IMG/VR virus record: IMGVR_UViG_3300017598_000768 | Location: 35,833 to 99,832 of that record | Source of the DNA: a virus | DNA: 64,000 nt | Reading direction: 5' to 3' (one strand) | Shown: positions 27,030 to 36,413 of the stretch, one piece after another | Layout of the letters: every line of letters begins with the position of its first letter | Position numbering within the stretch: the stretch's first letter is position 1 | The notes under the pieces: generated by a model | What the model saw: only the letters and a program-made list of their open reading frames with translations | Database searches by the model: none | What the model was told of the DNA's origin: nothing | Position numbers and translations under genes: made by a program

Positions 27030-27832
27030 GGAACCTCTGTAAACCCTAAAAAATTAAGTACGTTGTCAAACTTCTCATAACACATCTCTACCGTCCCATC
27101 ACAGCCAGCAAAAACTGTCACTGTGTGACCTGCCTCCAGCCCCGGAATTGCGTATCTTAGATAGAAATCGGCACCGTCTTGCTTCGCAATCATTCTTTTG
27201 TAGTTTCCATATTGCGCAAATCCATATCTCGTCCAATTATCAGTGCTCTTTCCAGCAGCAATCATCAACGTCTCTATGTCTGTCGACTCAAAATACAATC
27301 CATCAGACGATATAGCTGACACAACTCCCGAAAAATCGTAATCAGTAGAAACTATTCCGCACGGAGTCGTGTAAAGCAGGTGATTACATGTCGCCTGGTA
27401 TCGATATTGTGGAACTGCTTTCTTGAAGAGACCCTTCAGACCAGACGCAGTCACTTTCAATGACAATCCTTCAAAACTCGCCGTCTTTACTCTTCCAACA
27501 AATCTTATGTTGGCTTCGAACGGACTCATATCACGGTGGATCTTCATGATCTTAATCCACACCGTATCTACAATCGTCTGGTCTATGTAATCACTCATCG
27601 GCTCCCCGACATCTATGAAGTCAATCGTCACCTTCGATTCTTCCATCGTAGACGTCTGTCGGAAGCTGCCTCGCTTGATCGTCGCCGGAAGATACGTATC
27701 TCCGTCATATACCACTGCAACATCTCCGGACGTGAAATACTTATCTACAATTCCTGTTTGCCACAGGTGGTATAGCTCTGCCGGTCGTCGCTCCTGATCT
27801 TTTTCCGCATCTATGAAATCTTGGCTTACCAT
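26996..27832 (-). CDS. DUF2163 / phage_BR0599-type minor tail protein
   Basis: 278 aa. The C-terminal signature FAGCDGTVEMCYEKFDNVLN followed by FLGFTEVPWDNP is the conserved Cys-containing end of the BR0599 family of distal-tail/hub-linker proteins. GTGAGGA ribosome site. It lies between the DUF2460-type protein and NlpC/P60, as in gene transfer agents and many siphoviruses. Confidence 0.87.
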   Translation of the reverse strand: MVSQDFIDAEKDQERRPAELYHLWQTGIVDKYFTSGDVAVVYDGDTYLPATIKRGSFRQTSTMEESKVTIDFIDVGEPMSDYIDQTIVDTVWIKIMKIHRDMSPFEANIRFVGRVKTASFEGLSLKVTASGLKGLFKKAVPQYRYQATCNHLLYTTPCGIVSTDYDFSGVVSAISSDGLYFESTDIETLMIAAGKSTDNWTRYGFAQYGNYKRMIAKQDGADFYLRYAIPGLEAGHTVTVFAGCDGTVEMCYEKFDNVLNFLGFTEVPWDNPVTTALA

Positions 27833-27839
27833 TCCTCAC

Positions 27840-30800
27840 CTACGTCGTGGTGGTTGTAGTCGTGGTTGTCGAGTAAGCTGGATCTGAGAACGTGATCAAC
27901 GCATCGTCATTACTGTAATAGGTTGCTTTAATCCATTCATCAGCTCGAACGATTTTTGAGAGTCTTATTTCATCAAGCTCACCAGCATACTCCCTTTCGT
28001 TTCCTAAGTCGTCCTGTGCACCTATTCTAAAGTCCTGCGTATGTGTATCAAGAGCACTTGTCTGGGTGTTGTCTGTACCCTGTGAAACTCCATTTCTCCA
28101 CAGTTCGCTACCAACCCCAGCTTCAAACGTTCCAGCTATGTGCTGATATCCTGACGTGTGTCCAAGCAAGGTTAATACGAAATTATAAGTGCCTGAATCC
28201 ATGTGAACCGCAGCAATCTTATTTGATGTCGTTTGATAGTAAAGGCAGAAACCATCAGCCGCCCCATCATTATACCTACCAACGACGATCATGTTCACAC
28301 CGGGAGTAATTCCTTCTATTATGGCTTCCAGAGTATAATCGTCATCCATATCCAACGACGAGTCGTCACCATGGTCAATCCAATCCCCAGACCCGTCAAA
28401 GTCAATCGCTTTTCCTATTGCTCCGTCTACCAAATCTGCACTTGTCATACCTGCCGTTGCTTGACCATGATTCTCATTCCGCGTCGAGTCTTTTATAAAA
28501 TCTGCCGCTCCCGAACTCGGGTCTTGTGCCATGTGGCAGACCAAGATAAAATCATCATCCCAGACCTGTTCGCACGTTCTGGCAAGCCATTCAATTCCGT
28601 CAAATGAATGTGTATGACACCCTCTATAAGGGCCAGCATTTCCAGAATACCACATCTCATATCGATCAGTGTCCTTAACAACTGTCGGTCGTACAACTCC
28701 ATTCCAGTCAACCAAAGGAAGTGAATTTATATCGAGCGAAAGCTGATGACTTGACCAACTCGTTCCATTAGCCGAAGCACAGTAAAGGATTCTCCAGTTA
28801 GAACCGTTAAACCCTCCATACCACAGCTTATATGTGGAGCCATCTTTAATAACACAAGGCCATTGAGAACGTTGCGAATCGTATGTTCCTTCGGCTCCTT
28901 CTTTAAAGCAAAGGGTGTGACCTGTCCAACTCTTTCCGTCAGACGACGTGCAGTAAATTATAGAGTAATTCACCACTGCATTCTTTCCTGAGTACCACAT
29001 CTTGTAAGTTGCGCCGTCTTTGATAACAGCACAGCACCCTGCGGAATCAGTATCGTATGTTCCTTCATCCGAAAGATCTACAACCATCTCATGGTTTGAC
29101 CAAGTTTTACCATCAGATGAATCGCAATAAATTACTCTATTATTAGAACCATCATATCCTTGATACCACATTTTATAAGTTGAGCCATCTTTAATTACCC
29201 AAGGATCAAGTGCTCTGTCAGTGTCATAAGTACCTTCATCTCCGATGTCTACAACCATTTCAAAATTCGACCACGATAACCCATCTTCAGAATCGCAGTA
29301 AATAATTCTATAATCTGAGCCATCAAATCCGCCATACCACATCTTGTAAGTGCCGTCGTCTTCTTTTAAGACATGCGGTCTTAGTATGTGTGTGGTGTCA
29401 TACGTACCTTCGGAAGAGAGATCCACCACCATAGAAATTTGATGTCCGTCAGTGTCCCCTACGTAATCATAATTTTTAAGCTGGGCTGAATCATAATATA
29501 AATACAACGTCGTGGTAGTTCCAGCATAAACACTCGGAACCTTGACCCATAACCATGCATCCTCGTCGGCATCCACCCAACGCTCTATTTCTACGTGACA
29601 CTGACTCAGCCCATCACATTCTGTCACTGCAATTTTAAATCGATTAGCGTCAGAAGCCAGCTTGTCAAAAACATCCGTGACGTCTTTGCTCGTGATCCCA
29701 GACGAAGATGACAGGTAGATCAGAACCGGGAAGTCAGACAGGTTCGAATCTACATTCGTATTATCGACTTCAAGCTCAATCCTGTTTGCCCAGTCACCGA
29801 GCCACTGTCCTTGAGCCACCGTCGTAGTGGTCGTCGACGACGTGCTCGATGTGGTCGTGCTCGTTGTGCTCGTCGTGGTGCTGGACGACGTTGTGGTCGA
29901 TGACGTGGACGAAGTGGAAGTCGAGGTCGTCGTCTGGGTGACCGTCGTGCTCGTGGTCGACGAGGTAGTACTGGTCGTGGTCGAAGTCGAGGTAGACGTG
30001 GAAGTGGTCGACGTGGTGCTGGTCGTGCTGGTCGTCGAGACAGTCGTACTGGTGGTCGAGCTGGTCGTGGACGTCGATGTGGTGCTGGTCGTGGTCGATG
30101 ACGACGTGGTGGATTCTGTGACGGTCGTCGATGTGGTGGACGTCGAAGTCATCGTCGTGGACGTTGTCGACGTGGACGTGGTCGAAGTCGAGGTCGTACT
30201 GGTCGAAGTTGAGGTCGTCGACGTAGTCGTCGTGCTGGTCGTAGTCGTGCTGGTCGTAGTCGTTGAAGTGGTGGTCGTCGTTGTTGGTCCGCGCGTATCG
30301 ATGCGTGGGATCGAGGTTGTTCTTAGCGTCACCTCGGACACGTCCTCTGTTAGATATTCAATTCTGAGCGTGTCGTCTGCAAACCTTGAGATCGGCATGA
30401 GCGATGCAAGCAGATATCCAAGTTCTTCCGCAGTACAGTTAAACCCAGTCGGCCCGCTGAGCTGCAACGACGTTGGCGTTGGAGCACTGAGAATATTTCT
30501 CGTAACCTTCGTTCCGTCCGGAGCAAACAAGAAAATATTACTTCCAGCCGGTCCGACCTCATATCCTAAATCCCAGTACGTATCCCAGTCTATGTCCTCA
30601 ATGTCAATAATCGAGTCTGCTGCACCAACAGCTGATGTCACCTCAATATCTCTCTGCCACGACGGAAAATAAAACTTCTTCCATTTTCCACGCACAAAGT
30701 CGAAAAACTTGATCAGTTCGTACAACTCCGCCTTGCTGCCGAACGTGTACTTTGCCTCAATCCCTGTCAAACTTTCGAGATACGAGAAGTCTACCGTTTC

Positions 30801-31496
30801 TTTTCCAAGGAAGCTCCAGATGTCATAAGGTCGGGCAATGACTTCCTTCAGCCCGTCTCTCCAGTTTGGCTCCATATCCATAACCGGGAACCCTTGGTGA
30901 AGGGGGAACTCATTCACCCCTAAATATTCTTTAACTATATCAACATCAAAAGCTTCTTCCACATTAAGGCTGAACTCTCCAATTGCACTGGTCAGCCTAC
31001 GCGTCTGCTGCTGCCAATCAAACCTTCCTTGTAACACCGGATATACGCTTGAGCCAAGTGCCCAAGTCGCAGCAAGATTATCAACCAGCGTAATCTGAGT
31101 CGCAGCTATCGAAGCTATCTCTCCATATTCATACGAAGAAAACGATCCCCAGATAAGGCAAGGAGCGCCGACCTCAAAATTCCGGTACTCAGTCGCCCCG
31201 ACCTGGAGGATCTTCTGCCCAGAGGCAGCCTGCGCAGTCAGTGTCGTGCGATCCATCCAAAACGGAACTCCTACTACCTGATGAATTCGCTGGTACAACA
31301 CACGTTTCAACAACGCCGACTCCGCCGATGTGAAAGGATTCACACGAAACTGCAATGACTTACGTGGGTACGTAAACAGAGCACTTCGTATCTCATTCCC
31401 TACAATCGACGTCTGTATCCCAGTCTTCCAGTACCTTTCAAGGTACACTGATGCGCTCCAGTTCGGGGGCAAAGTCAGGATATCATTTATTATCAC
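27840..31496 (-). CDS. Giant tail-tip protein: minor tail domain, Thr/Ser linker, DUF2341, propeller, LamG, Thr tail
   Basis: 1218 aa; GTG start at 31496. Residues 1-395 resemble DUF2460-type distal tail proteins (LPPNWSASVYLERYWKTGIQ). Residues 405-559 are an almost pure Thr/Ser linker. Next come a DUF2341-like domain (FPVLIYLSSSSGITSKDV) and about five repeats of the type YKMWYGGFDGSDYRIIYCDS, as in five-bladed glycosidase-like propellers. A LamG/concanavalin-like domain follows (AIDFDGSGDWIDHGDDSSLD), then nine C-terminal Thr. Best candidate for the main receptor-binding protein, with glycan-binding modules displayed on a mucin-like stalk. Confidence 0.85.
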   Translation of the reverse strand: MIINDILTLPPNWSASVYLERYWKTGIQTSIVGNEIRSALFTYPRKSLQFRVNPFTSAESALLKRVLYQRIHQVVGVPFWMDRTTLTAQAASGQKILQVGATEYRNFEVGAPCLIWGSFSSYEYGEIASIAATQITLVDNLAATWALGSSVYPVLQGRFDWQQQTRRLTSAIGEFSLNVEEAFDVDIVKEYLGVNEFPLHQGFPVMDMEPNWRDGLKEVIARPYDIWSFLGKETVDFSYLESLTGIEAKYTFGSKAELYELIKFFDFVRGKWKKFYFPSWQRDIEVTSAVGAADSIIDIEDIDWDTYWDLGYEVGPAGSNIFLFAPDGTKVTRNILSAPTPTSLQLSGPTGFNCTAEELGYLLASLMPISRFADDTLRIEYLTEDVSEVTLRTTSIPRIDTRGPTTTTTTSTTTTSTTTTSTTTTSTTSTSTSTTSTSTTSTSTTSTTMTSTSTTSTTVTESTTSSSTTTSTTSTSTTSSTTSTTVSTTSTTSTTSTTSTSTSTSTTTSTTSSTTSTTVTQTTTSTSTSSTSSTTTSSSTTTSTTSTTTSSTSSTTTTTVAQGQWLGDWANRIELEVDNTNVDSNLSDFPVLIYLSSSSGITSKDVTDVFDKLASDANRFKIAVTECDGLSQCHVEIERWVDADEDAWLWVKVPSVYAGTTTTLYLYYDSAQLKNYDYVGDTDGHQISMVVDLSSEGTYDTTHILRPHVLKEDDGTYKMWYGGFDGSDYRIIYCDSEDGLSWSNFEMVVDIGDEGTYDTDRALDPWVIKDGSTYKMWYQGYDGSNNRVIYCDSSDGKTWSNHEMVVDLSDEGTYDTDSAGCCAVIKDGATYKMWYSGKNAVVNYSIIYCTSSDGKSWTGHTLCFKEGAEGTYDSQRSQWPCVIKDGSTYKLWYGGFNGSNWRILYCASANGTSWSSHQLSLDINSLPLVDWNGVVRPTVVKDTDRYEMWYSGNAGPYRGCHTHSFDGIEWLARTCEQVWDDDFILVCHMAQDPSSGAADFIKDSTRNENHGQATAGMTSADLVDGAIGKAIDFDGSGDWIDHGDDSSLDMDDDYTLEAIIEGITPGVNMIVVGRYNDGAADGFCLYYQTTSNKIAAVHMDSGTYNFVLTLLGHTSGYQHIAGTFEAGVGSELWRNGVSQGTDNTQTSALDTHTQDFRIGAQDDLGNEREYAGELDEIRLSKIVRADEWIKATYYSNDDALITFSDPAYSTTTTTTTTT
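27843..27869 (-). repeat. Thr tail tract 2
   Basis: Nine consecutive Thr codons directly before the stop of the giant tail-tip protein. Confidence 0.9.
29820..30284 (-). repeat. Thr/Ser linker tract (155 codons) inside the tail-tip protein
   Basis: Nearly all codons are Thr or Ser, with a few Val, Glu, Gln and Met. It contains TTVTQTTTSTSTS, almost the same as a stretch in the 84-aa basic protein's tail at 37.3 kb, so sequence exchange between tracts is likely. Plus-strand frames here are open but reflect only the reverse complement of the repeat. Confidence 0.9.
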
Positions 31497-34400
31497 TTCT
31501 CAAATCTCCTTATTCTATCCTGATTTGAGCTGATTATATTCAGCACGGAATCTGCTCCAGCCGGTGTCGCCAGATAAGCGTCAAACTCACTGGTATCAAG
31601 CACATTCACGATAGTTATAGCTCTGCTTTCTTCACCAGTCGGCGCTGCCGCACTCCCAGTCACCTGCCCTCCCTCAGCATATGCATACTGTGGAGTCGGT
31701 ACCATAACTCTTGGAACCTTAAGCATTGAAAACATTTCCTTCGGATACAATCGTTTCTGAATCCCTCGCATCACATCCGCACCATAATACATCGCCGACG
31801 CTACAGGCATCATCCACTCTTTTGCTGTAGCCCATATCGGAATATTATCAGCCTTCGCATGCGGAGATCTTCCACCAATCTCGCCACCTTCAGCAACAGA
31901 CTGACGTCTGATCAACTCAACACGCGCCAGACCTGCTGCAACCGCTGCCGCTGCCGCCGCTATTCCAAGCGCCGGTCCTATAATCGGAAGCTCTACGAAC
32001 GCTGCGTATGCTTTCTGCGCCGCCGAGTACGTGCTCATTATCGTCTCTGCGATCGCAGCTGCTTTCTGCGCGATCAAGAACTCCTTACGCTTACTTCCAG
32101 TGGCTTCATACAAGGCTCCAAAATCTGTTGCCATCTGACCCATTGCGGAAGTTCTTTCTTCAAAAATTGACTTCTCAGCATCTGCTATTCTCTTGTTTTC
32201 AGCAATCTCATCATCGGCAGCAGTCTTCGCCGCTTCCGCTCTGGTAATATGCGCCTGTTCAATCAGCTCATTTAACTCCTGCAACCGTAGTGCGATGTCT
32301 TGTTCCGCCAGTTCAATATCAATCATAATGCGTGGCTTCTCCGCATCCGGAACCATCTCCAACTGTGCTTTGAGAGCATCAATTTGCTTCTGCCCTTCCG
32401 CCTGAATCATCAGCACAGCTTCGTCATAATACTGCTGCATCGTGATCTCATTTGCGTCGAGCTGTTTCTTCAAATATGTCAGTTTCTGCTTATTGGTCGA
32501 CTCCAGCAACTGCAACTCTGCCTGAGCCAACTGCTGCTGGTTCTGAAATACCTTTTCCGCCTCTGCTTTATTAAAATCAGTAATCTGCTTATCATACTTC
32601 GCATGGATTGCGGCTTCCATCGCCTTCGCCGCTTCTGTTCCCTGAACCTTCTTACTCAAATTGGATCTGAACTCCTCCAGCTCTTTTTCTCTTTCAGCCG
32701 TTATCTTCGCCAGACCTTCTAATATATTCTCAAGTCGGTACTCTTCAACTTCAGCAAGCAACTCCTTCTCCGCCTCTGCCCTGGCCCTGGCTTCTTCAAG
32801 TCGTTTCGCCTCCGCATCAGCCTGATCCTTTGCGCTTTTCGCCGCCGCAGCTCCTTGCTTGGCTTCAATATCTGCCAGACCTTGCAGCTCTTGGGACACT
32901 AACCCAAGCGCCTTCTGCCTTTCTTCCAGTTTTTCAGTGATCCCGCGAATTGCCTCTTGCGCCTTCAAAGCAGCAGCAGTCGGGATTGCTTCAATTCCTT
33001 CTGTCTCCTTCGCCGTCTCTACCCACTGTTCTCGCATGCTTCGCAATGCTACAATGGATTTTCTAAGATTCGATACAAGCTCTTGGAGATCTGCTTTTGT
33101 CTTCTCCTTCAAATCATCCGGAATCGCAACGTCAACGTAGTCTTTATACTTCTCCGCCAACATCTTGCTCTGCTCCAGCAATCGTTCTCGTGCGTCTGCT
33201 GCTTCCTTCAAGGCATCGCTCATGCCCAGATACGCCTGTGTCGCCTTGTAAACCGCCGTTGTCGTCGCAAGTATCGTCGCTATCGGGAATGCCGCTGAAA
33301 GCAAGCCTCCAGCCGCTGTTACTGATGCAATCATCACACCGAGTGATTTAAACAGACCTATCAACTGCGGGATACGCAATAACAAAGTGGCAAATGTTCC
33401 GCCAATAACTGCAAAAGCCTTCGTCACGAGTGCAAGAGGCACGGCAATAGCCCCAAGCCCTATCAACAGTGCCGCCAAAGCCGCTGACACCTTGAGCAAA
33501 GTAGTTGTCAGTTTGGGATTCTCTTTCACCCAGGCCGCCATTCCTGAAAACACCGTTGCTAACGACTTCGTCATGTCTGCAAGCGTGACTAACAACGGCT
33601 CACCGGCCTCGATCATGAAGCCTACAATAGCTGAGATCAGCAGTTTGACCGCTCCAACAAGGTTATCCTGAATAACCTTGCGCATCTTCTCCGCTGCCCC
33701 CAGTGCTCTCGGTCCTGTCAAAGCATCGGTAAAATCTGCGACCTCTAAGGTACTTTCCGCAAGAGCACTTCCTGCACCAGCCGCGAGTCTTCTGAAGATC
33801 TGGAAAAACTTTGTAACATCCGGTTCTGCTGCTCCAATATCAGCAAGTGTCTTTGATAAAGCTATCCCTCCATCAGTAGTGCGTGAGACCTCTACTCCAA
33901 GGTCTTCCAATGCTTTCGCAACTTTCGGCGTGGGATCTGCAAGCGATGCGAGAACTCCACGTAGACTCGTTCCAGCAATCGACGCCGACAGACCGTTTTT
34001 CGCGAGGACTCCGAGGAAAGCTGCTACGTCTTCAAAAGGCACTTTCGCCGTTCTTGAAATATTACCCGCATACTTCAAAGCATCCGCAAGCTGTGCTACA
34101 TTAGTATTCGAATTCGACGCAGTATACGCCATGACGTCCATGATGTGGCTGAGGTCTGATACCTCCAGCCCAAACGCCGTCATAATATTCGTCGCCCAGT
34201 TTGCAGCGTCTCCAACCTCCACCTCACCAGCTGCCGCAAGGTTCAGGGCCGGTCTGATCGATTCCAGCACCTGTCCTACTTCAAGGCCAGCATAGCCAAG
34301 ATACTGCATTCCCTCCCCAACCTGTTCAGCCGTGAATTCCGTAGTTCGGCCCAGTTCCTTCGCCTTGGCTTCAAGCGCATCCATATTCCCAATCGCACCT

Positions 34401-34750
34401 GTAGTTACCGCCTCGACTCTGGACATCTGACGCTCAAAATCCGCTGCTGATTTTATAGGGAAAAATGAGACTGCACCAAACGCGGCACCCGCTGTCGCGA
34501 GCTGCGTTCCTACAGATAATAGCTTATCTGCTGATGCGCCAACCTGTGTAAACTTCGCCTGAAGGCTGGTCAATGCAGACTCAAACTTACTGACTGCTGC
34601 TGCACCTTCAGACCCCATCCTTCTCGTCTTGGCATTCGTCCTATCCGCTTCCGATCCTATAGTTCGGAGCTTCTGACTAACGTCGGTGAGCGCTCTGCCT
34701 GCGTTGTCGTATGCCTCTATAAGAAGTCTTAACTGTACGTCTTTTGCCAT
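31493..34750 (-). CDS. Tape measure protein
   Basis: 1085 aa, which predicts a tail of roughly 160 nm by the usual length rule. The TP901-type core has AKELGRTTEFTAEQVGEGMQ and NTNVAQLADALKYAGN, then hydrophobic helices (about 400-520) and a long Ala/Glu/Lys coiled coil (about 600-900). Sets tail length and probably enters the host envelope. Starts inside the chaperone extension gene, as is normal. Confidence 0.93.
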   Translation of the reverse strand: MAKDVQLRLLIEAYDNAGRALTDVSQKLRTIGSEADRTNAKTRRMGSEGAAAVSKFESALTSLQAKFTQVGASADKLLSVGTQLATAGAAFGAVSFFPIKSAADFERQMSRVEAVTTGAIGNMDALEAKAKELGRTTEFTAEQVGEGMQYLGYAGLEVGQVLESIRPALNLAAAGEVEVGDAANWATNIMTAFGLEVSDLSHIMDVMAYTASNSNTNVAQLADALKYAGNISRTAKVPFEDVAAFLGVLAKNGLSASIAGTSLRGVLASLADPTPKVAKALEDLGVEVSRTTDGGIALSKTLADIGAAEPDVTKFFQIFRRLAAGAGSALAESTLEVADFTDALTGPRALGAAEKMRKVIQDNLVGAVKLLISAIVGFMIEAGEPLLVTLADMTKSLATVFSGMAAWVKENPKLTTTLLKVSAALAALLIGLGAIAVPLALVTKAFAVIGGTFATLLLRIPQLIGLFKSLGVMIASVTAAGGLLSAAFPIATILATTTAVYKATQAYLGMSDALKEAADARERLLEQSKMLAEKYKDYVDVAIPDDLKEKTKADLQELVSNLRKSIVALRSMREQWVETAKETEGIEAIPTAAALKAQEAIRGITEKLEERQKALGLVSQELQGLADIEAKQGAAAAKSAKDQADAEAKRLEEARARAEAEKELLAEVEEYRLENILEGLAKITAEREKELEEFRSNLSKKVQGTEAAKAMEAAIHAKYDKQITDFNKAEAEKVFQNQQQLAQAELQLLESTNKQKLTYLKKQLDANEITMQQYYDEAVLMIQAEGQKQIDALKAQLEMVPDAEKPRIMIDIELAEQDIALRLQELNELIEQAHITRAEAAKTAADDEIAENKRIADAEKSIFEERTSAMGQMATDFGALYEATGSKRKEFLIAQKAAAIAETIMSTYSAAQKAYAAFVELPIIGPALGIAAAAAAVAAGLARVELIRRQSVAEGGEIGGRSPHAKADNIPIWATAKEWMMPVASAMYYGADVMRGIQKRLYPKEMFSMLKVPRVMVPTPQYAYAEGGQVTGSAAAPTGEESRAITIVNVLDTSEFDAYLATPAGADSVLNIISSNQDRIRRFEK

Positions 34751-34985
34751 CGTCTTTTCCTCGTCGGTCCATAGCTTCTCTCTGGGCTTCCGCTTCCCTT
34801 ACATAACGGTTCCCAGTCAAAACTGTAAACAGCCTCAGCTGTGGTACACTGAACTGCTTAATCTCAGTAAACGAATGGCCTTCACTAATCAACAATTCAA
34901 TTCCAGAGGCTATTGACGCTTCGAGGCTACGCTCTGACTCAAACCTCCGAACCTTTTTGTGACCATGTCGGCCAGAGCGCTCCAT
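34677..34985 (-). CDS. Tail assembly chaperone, frameshift extension (T-like part)
   Basis: 102 codons in the -1 frame relative to the upstream chaperone, overlapping it by 76 bp and the tape measure by 74 bp. The segment SFTEIKQFSVPQLRLFTVL resembles the T-like part of G/GT chaperones. It is probably expressed mainly as a fusion by -1 frameshifting at the AAAAAG run (plus-strand T-run 34954-34958), not from its own ATG. Confidence 0.78.
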   Translation of the reverse strand: MERSGRHGHKKVRRFESERSLEASIASGIELLISEGHSFTEIKQFSVPQLRLFTVLTGNRYVREAEAQREAMDRRGKDDGKRRTVKTSYRGIRQRRQSAHRR

Positions 34986-35311
34986 TTTCCCACGGCTGCA
35001 TCCGTGATGTTCTGCTGGAGAATGATCTGCAATACTTCAGCGGCGTCCGCCGCGAGGATTTCTTCTGGTTTTCTGTCGATGCAGAAGGGGAGGAGCGCAA
35101 ACAGCTCTTCCATACCAAGGAGGGCCATCTCTACCGGATCTGCTACCTTCATTTTTTCGGAACGTTTCATCAACTTACTAAACGCTGCCGCAACTTTGGG
35201 AAGATCCGGAAGAACAAGGGGCTTTATTGTAACAACACTCCCATCACTGAGAGTAATTTTTTTGTCCGGAAAAAGTACATCTAATTCTGTTCGCTTCTCG
35301 TCTTTACTCAT
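34910..35311 (-). CDS. Tail assembly chaperone (G-like)
   Basis: 133 aa. Helical protein with ITLSDGSVVTIKPLVLPDLP at the N-terminus and EILAADAAEVLQIILQQNI near the end, typical of tail chaperones located between tube and tape measure genes. GGAGG ribosome site. The 3' end overlaps the extension frame, forming the conserved frameshift arrangement. Confidence 0.83.
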   Translation of the reverse strand: MSKDEKRTELDVLFPDKKITLSDGSVVTIKPLVLPDLPKVAAAFSKLMKRSEKMKVADPVEMALLGMEELFALLPFCIDRKPEEILAADAAEVLQIILQQNITDAAVGKWSALADMVTKRFGGLSQSVASKRQ

Positions 35312-35387
35312 AAATAACCTCCATTACAAGCGTTCTACCGCTTTCACAGTAGCGCTGAATTTAATGGCACGTCCCGATACGCGACCT

Positions 35388-35942
35388 TTAGGTCGTCGTA
35401 GTCGTAGTCGTGGTGGTTGTTGTAGCAAACGTTACGTCAAAATACGGTGAACTCGCATGAAGCGAAGAGTCCGCAAGGCCATCACCTGTAAACGAGAGCA
35501 ACTGCCATTCATCACTTAGCAGATTAAACGCCCCTCCAGGAGACAAAGTACACTTCCAAAACTCCCACGTTTCATTCTGGCCCGCTGGCTTGTCTCCAAC
35601 AAACTTCAGCGCATACTCCTTGTCCAAGGCCGTGTTCGCCCGGAGCACATTTGCCGTGGCCCCAACCGTCGCCTTTAGGAACATACGCATGTTCAGCAGA
35701 CTGATCTCATCAAGATCAAAGTTCAGCGTATACCCAGTTTCCAGTACTACTTGTTTATCCTTAACTTTCAGTCCGGATCTTGAGCTGTAGTGATCGAGTT
35801 TCTCCTCCGTCACTTCAACTTCAAATCTCGGACAGTTACCCACGTCTGTAAGAGCGCCGGGAGGAGTATCACCGCTCCATTCTCCAATGCTCAGGATTCC
35901 CCTTCCGAGCGCATACAACTGGGTACTCGGGCTGCTTATCAT
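35388..35942 (-). CDS. Major tail tube protein with Thr tail
   Basis: 184 aa. Beta-rich tube-type protein (FEVEVTEEKLDHYSSRSGLK, VVLETGYTLNFDLDEISLLN) at the canonical position upstream of the chaperones. It ends in 11 Thr with mixed codons. The stop codon sits in the loop of a small CGACC-TAAA-GGTCG hairpin. Hundreds of copies would coat the tail with Thr tails. Confidence 0.88.
   Translation of the reverse strand: MISSPSTQLYALGRGILSIGEWSGDTPPGALTDVGNCPRFEVEVTEEKLDHYSSRSGLKVKDKQVVLETGYTLNFDLDEISLLNMRMFLKATVGATANVLRANTALDKEYALKFVGDKPAGQNETWEFWKCTLSPGGAFNLLSDEWQLLSFTGDGLADSSLHASSPYFDVTFATTTTTTTTTTT
35391..35423 (-). repeat. Thr tail tract 3 (tail tube)
   Basis: Eleven Thr codons (ACA, ACC, ACG and ACT all used) before the stop of the tail tube gene. 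Confidence 0.92.
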
Positions 35943-35955
35943 ATCTCAAACCTCC

Positions 35956-35973
35956 TTTGCAAGCGCTTGCAAA
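35956..35973. promoter_or_regulatory. LacI/cre-like palindromic site, copy 4 (abuts Shine-Dalgarno)
   Basis: TTTGCAAGCGCTTGCAAA, perfect 18-bp palindrome, directly upstream of the GGAGG of the tail tube gene and directly downstream of the tail terminator gene. Confidence 0.75.
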
Positions 35974-35975
35974 TC

Positions 35976-36413
35976 CTAAAACAGATCTGCAACCTTCTCT
36001 ATGTATTCGATTTCGAGCACTAACCCTATACCTACAACATGCCCTTCAATCGGCGGTCTTAAAACACGACTCGCCTCTTTTTCAACAAAGACACATCGGT
36101 TTCCAAGGTTCGCGCCCCCTTCATAGAGCTTCTTCTTCAATTCTTTTCCAAAAGCATGAAGCTCTTGTGTTTCCGCGCCTCTCGCGGATGCGTTGATGAA
36201 AAACTCCAGAACAACCTGCAACTTTCGAGCATATTCTGGAAACTTCGATCTGAATCCTTTGAGAATCGCCTCATCTGGCATCTCAAAAATCTGGATCGCC
36301 GGGAGATCATCTATCGACGGTGGCTCGTCAGGATTTCTTGCTACCCAACTAACAGTCGGAACTGTCCACATTCTATTTAACAACTCCGTTACTATTTCTT
36401 CACGCTCTTCCAC
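35976..36413 (-). CDS. Tail terminator / tail completion protein
   Basis: 145 aa; GTG start with GGAGGG upstream. Alpha/beta protein with LPAIQIFEMPDE and LQVVLEFFINASARGAETQE, the pattern of minor tail protein U-type terminators, located just before the tube gene. Likely caps the tail at the head-proximal end. Confidence 0.75.
   Translation of the reverse strand: MEEREEIVTELLNRMWTVPTVSWVARNPDEPPSIDDLPAIQIFEMPDEAILKGFRSKFPEYARKLQVVLEFFINASARGAETQELHAFGKELKKKLYEGGANLGNRCVFVEKEASRVLRPPIEGHVVGIGLVLEIEYIEKVADLF

Noticed and set aside
29827-30672. Long plus-strand frame rich in Val and Asp
   Set aside because: It is the reverse complement of Thr/Ser codons (ACG read as CGT, GTC and so on) in the tail-tip protein; no ribosome site.
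34677-34985. Independent gene from ATG 34985
   Set aside because: The N-terminal residues have no ribosome site and overlap the chaperone; expression as a frameshift product is the better explanation.
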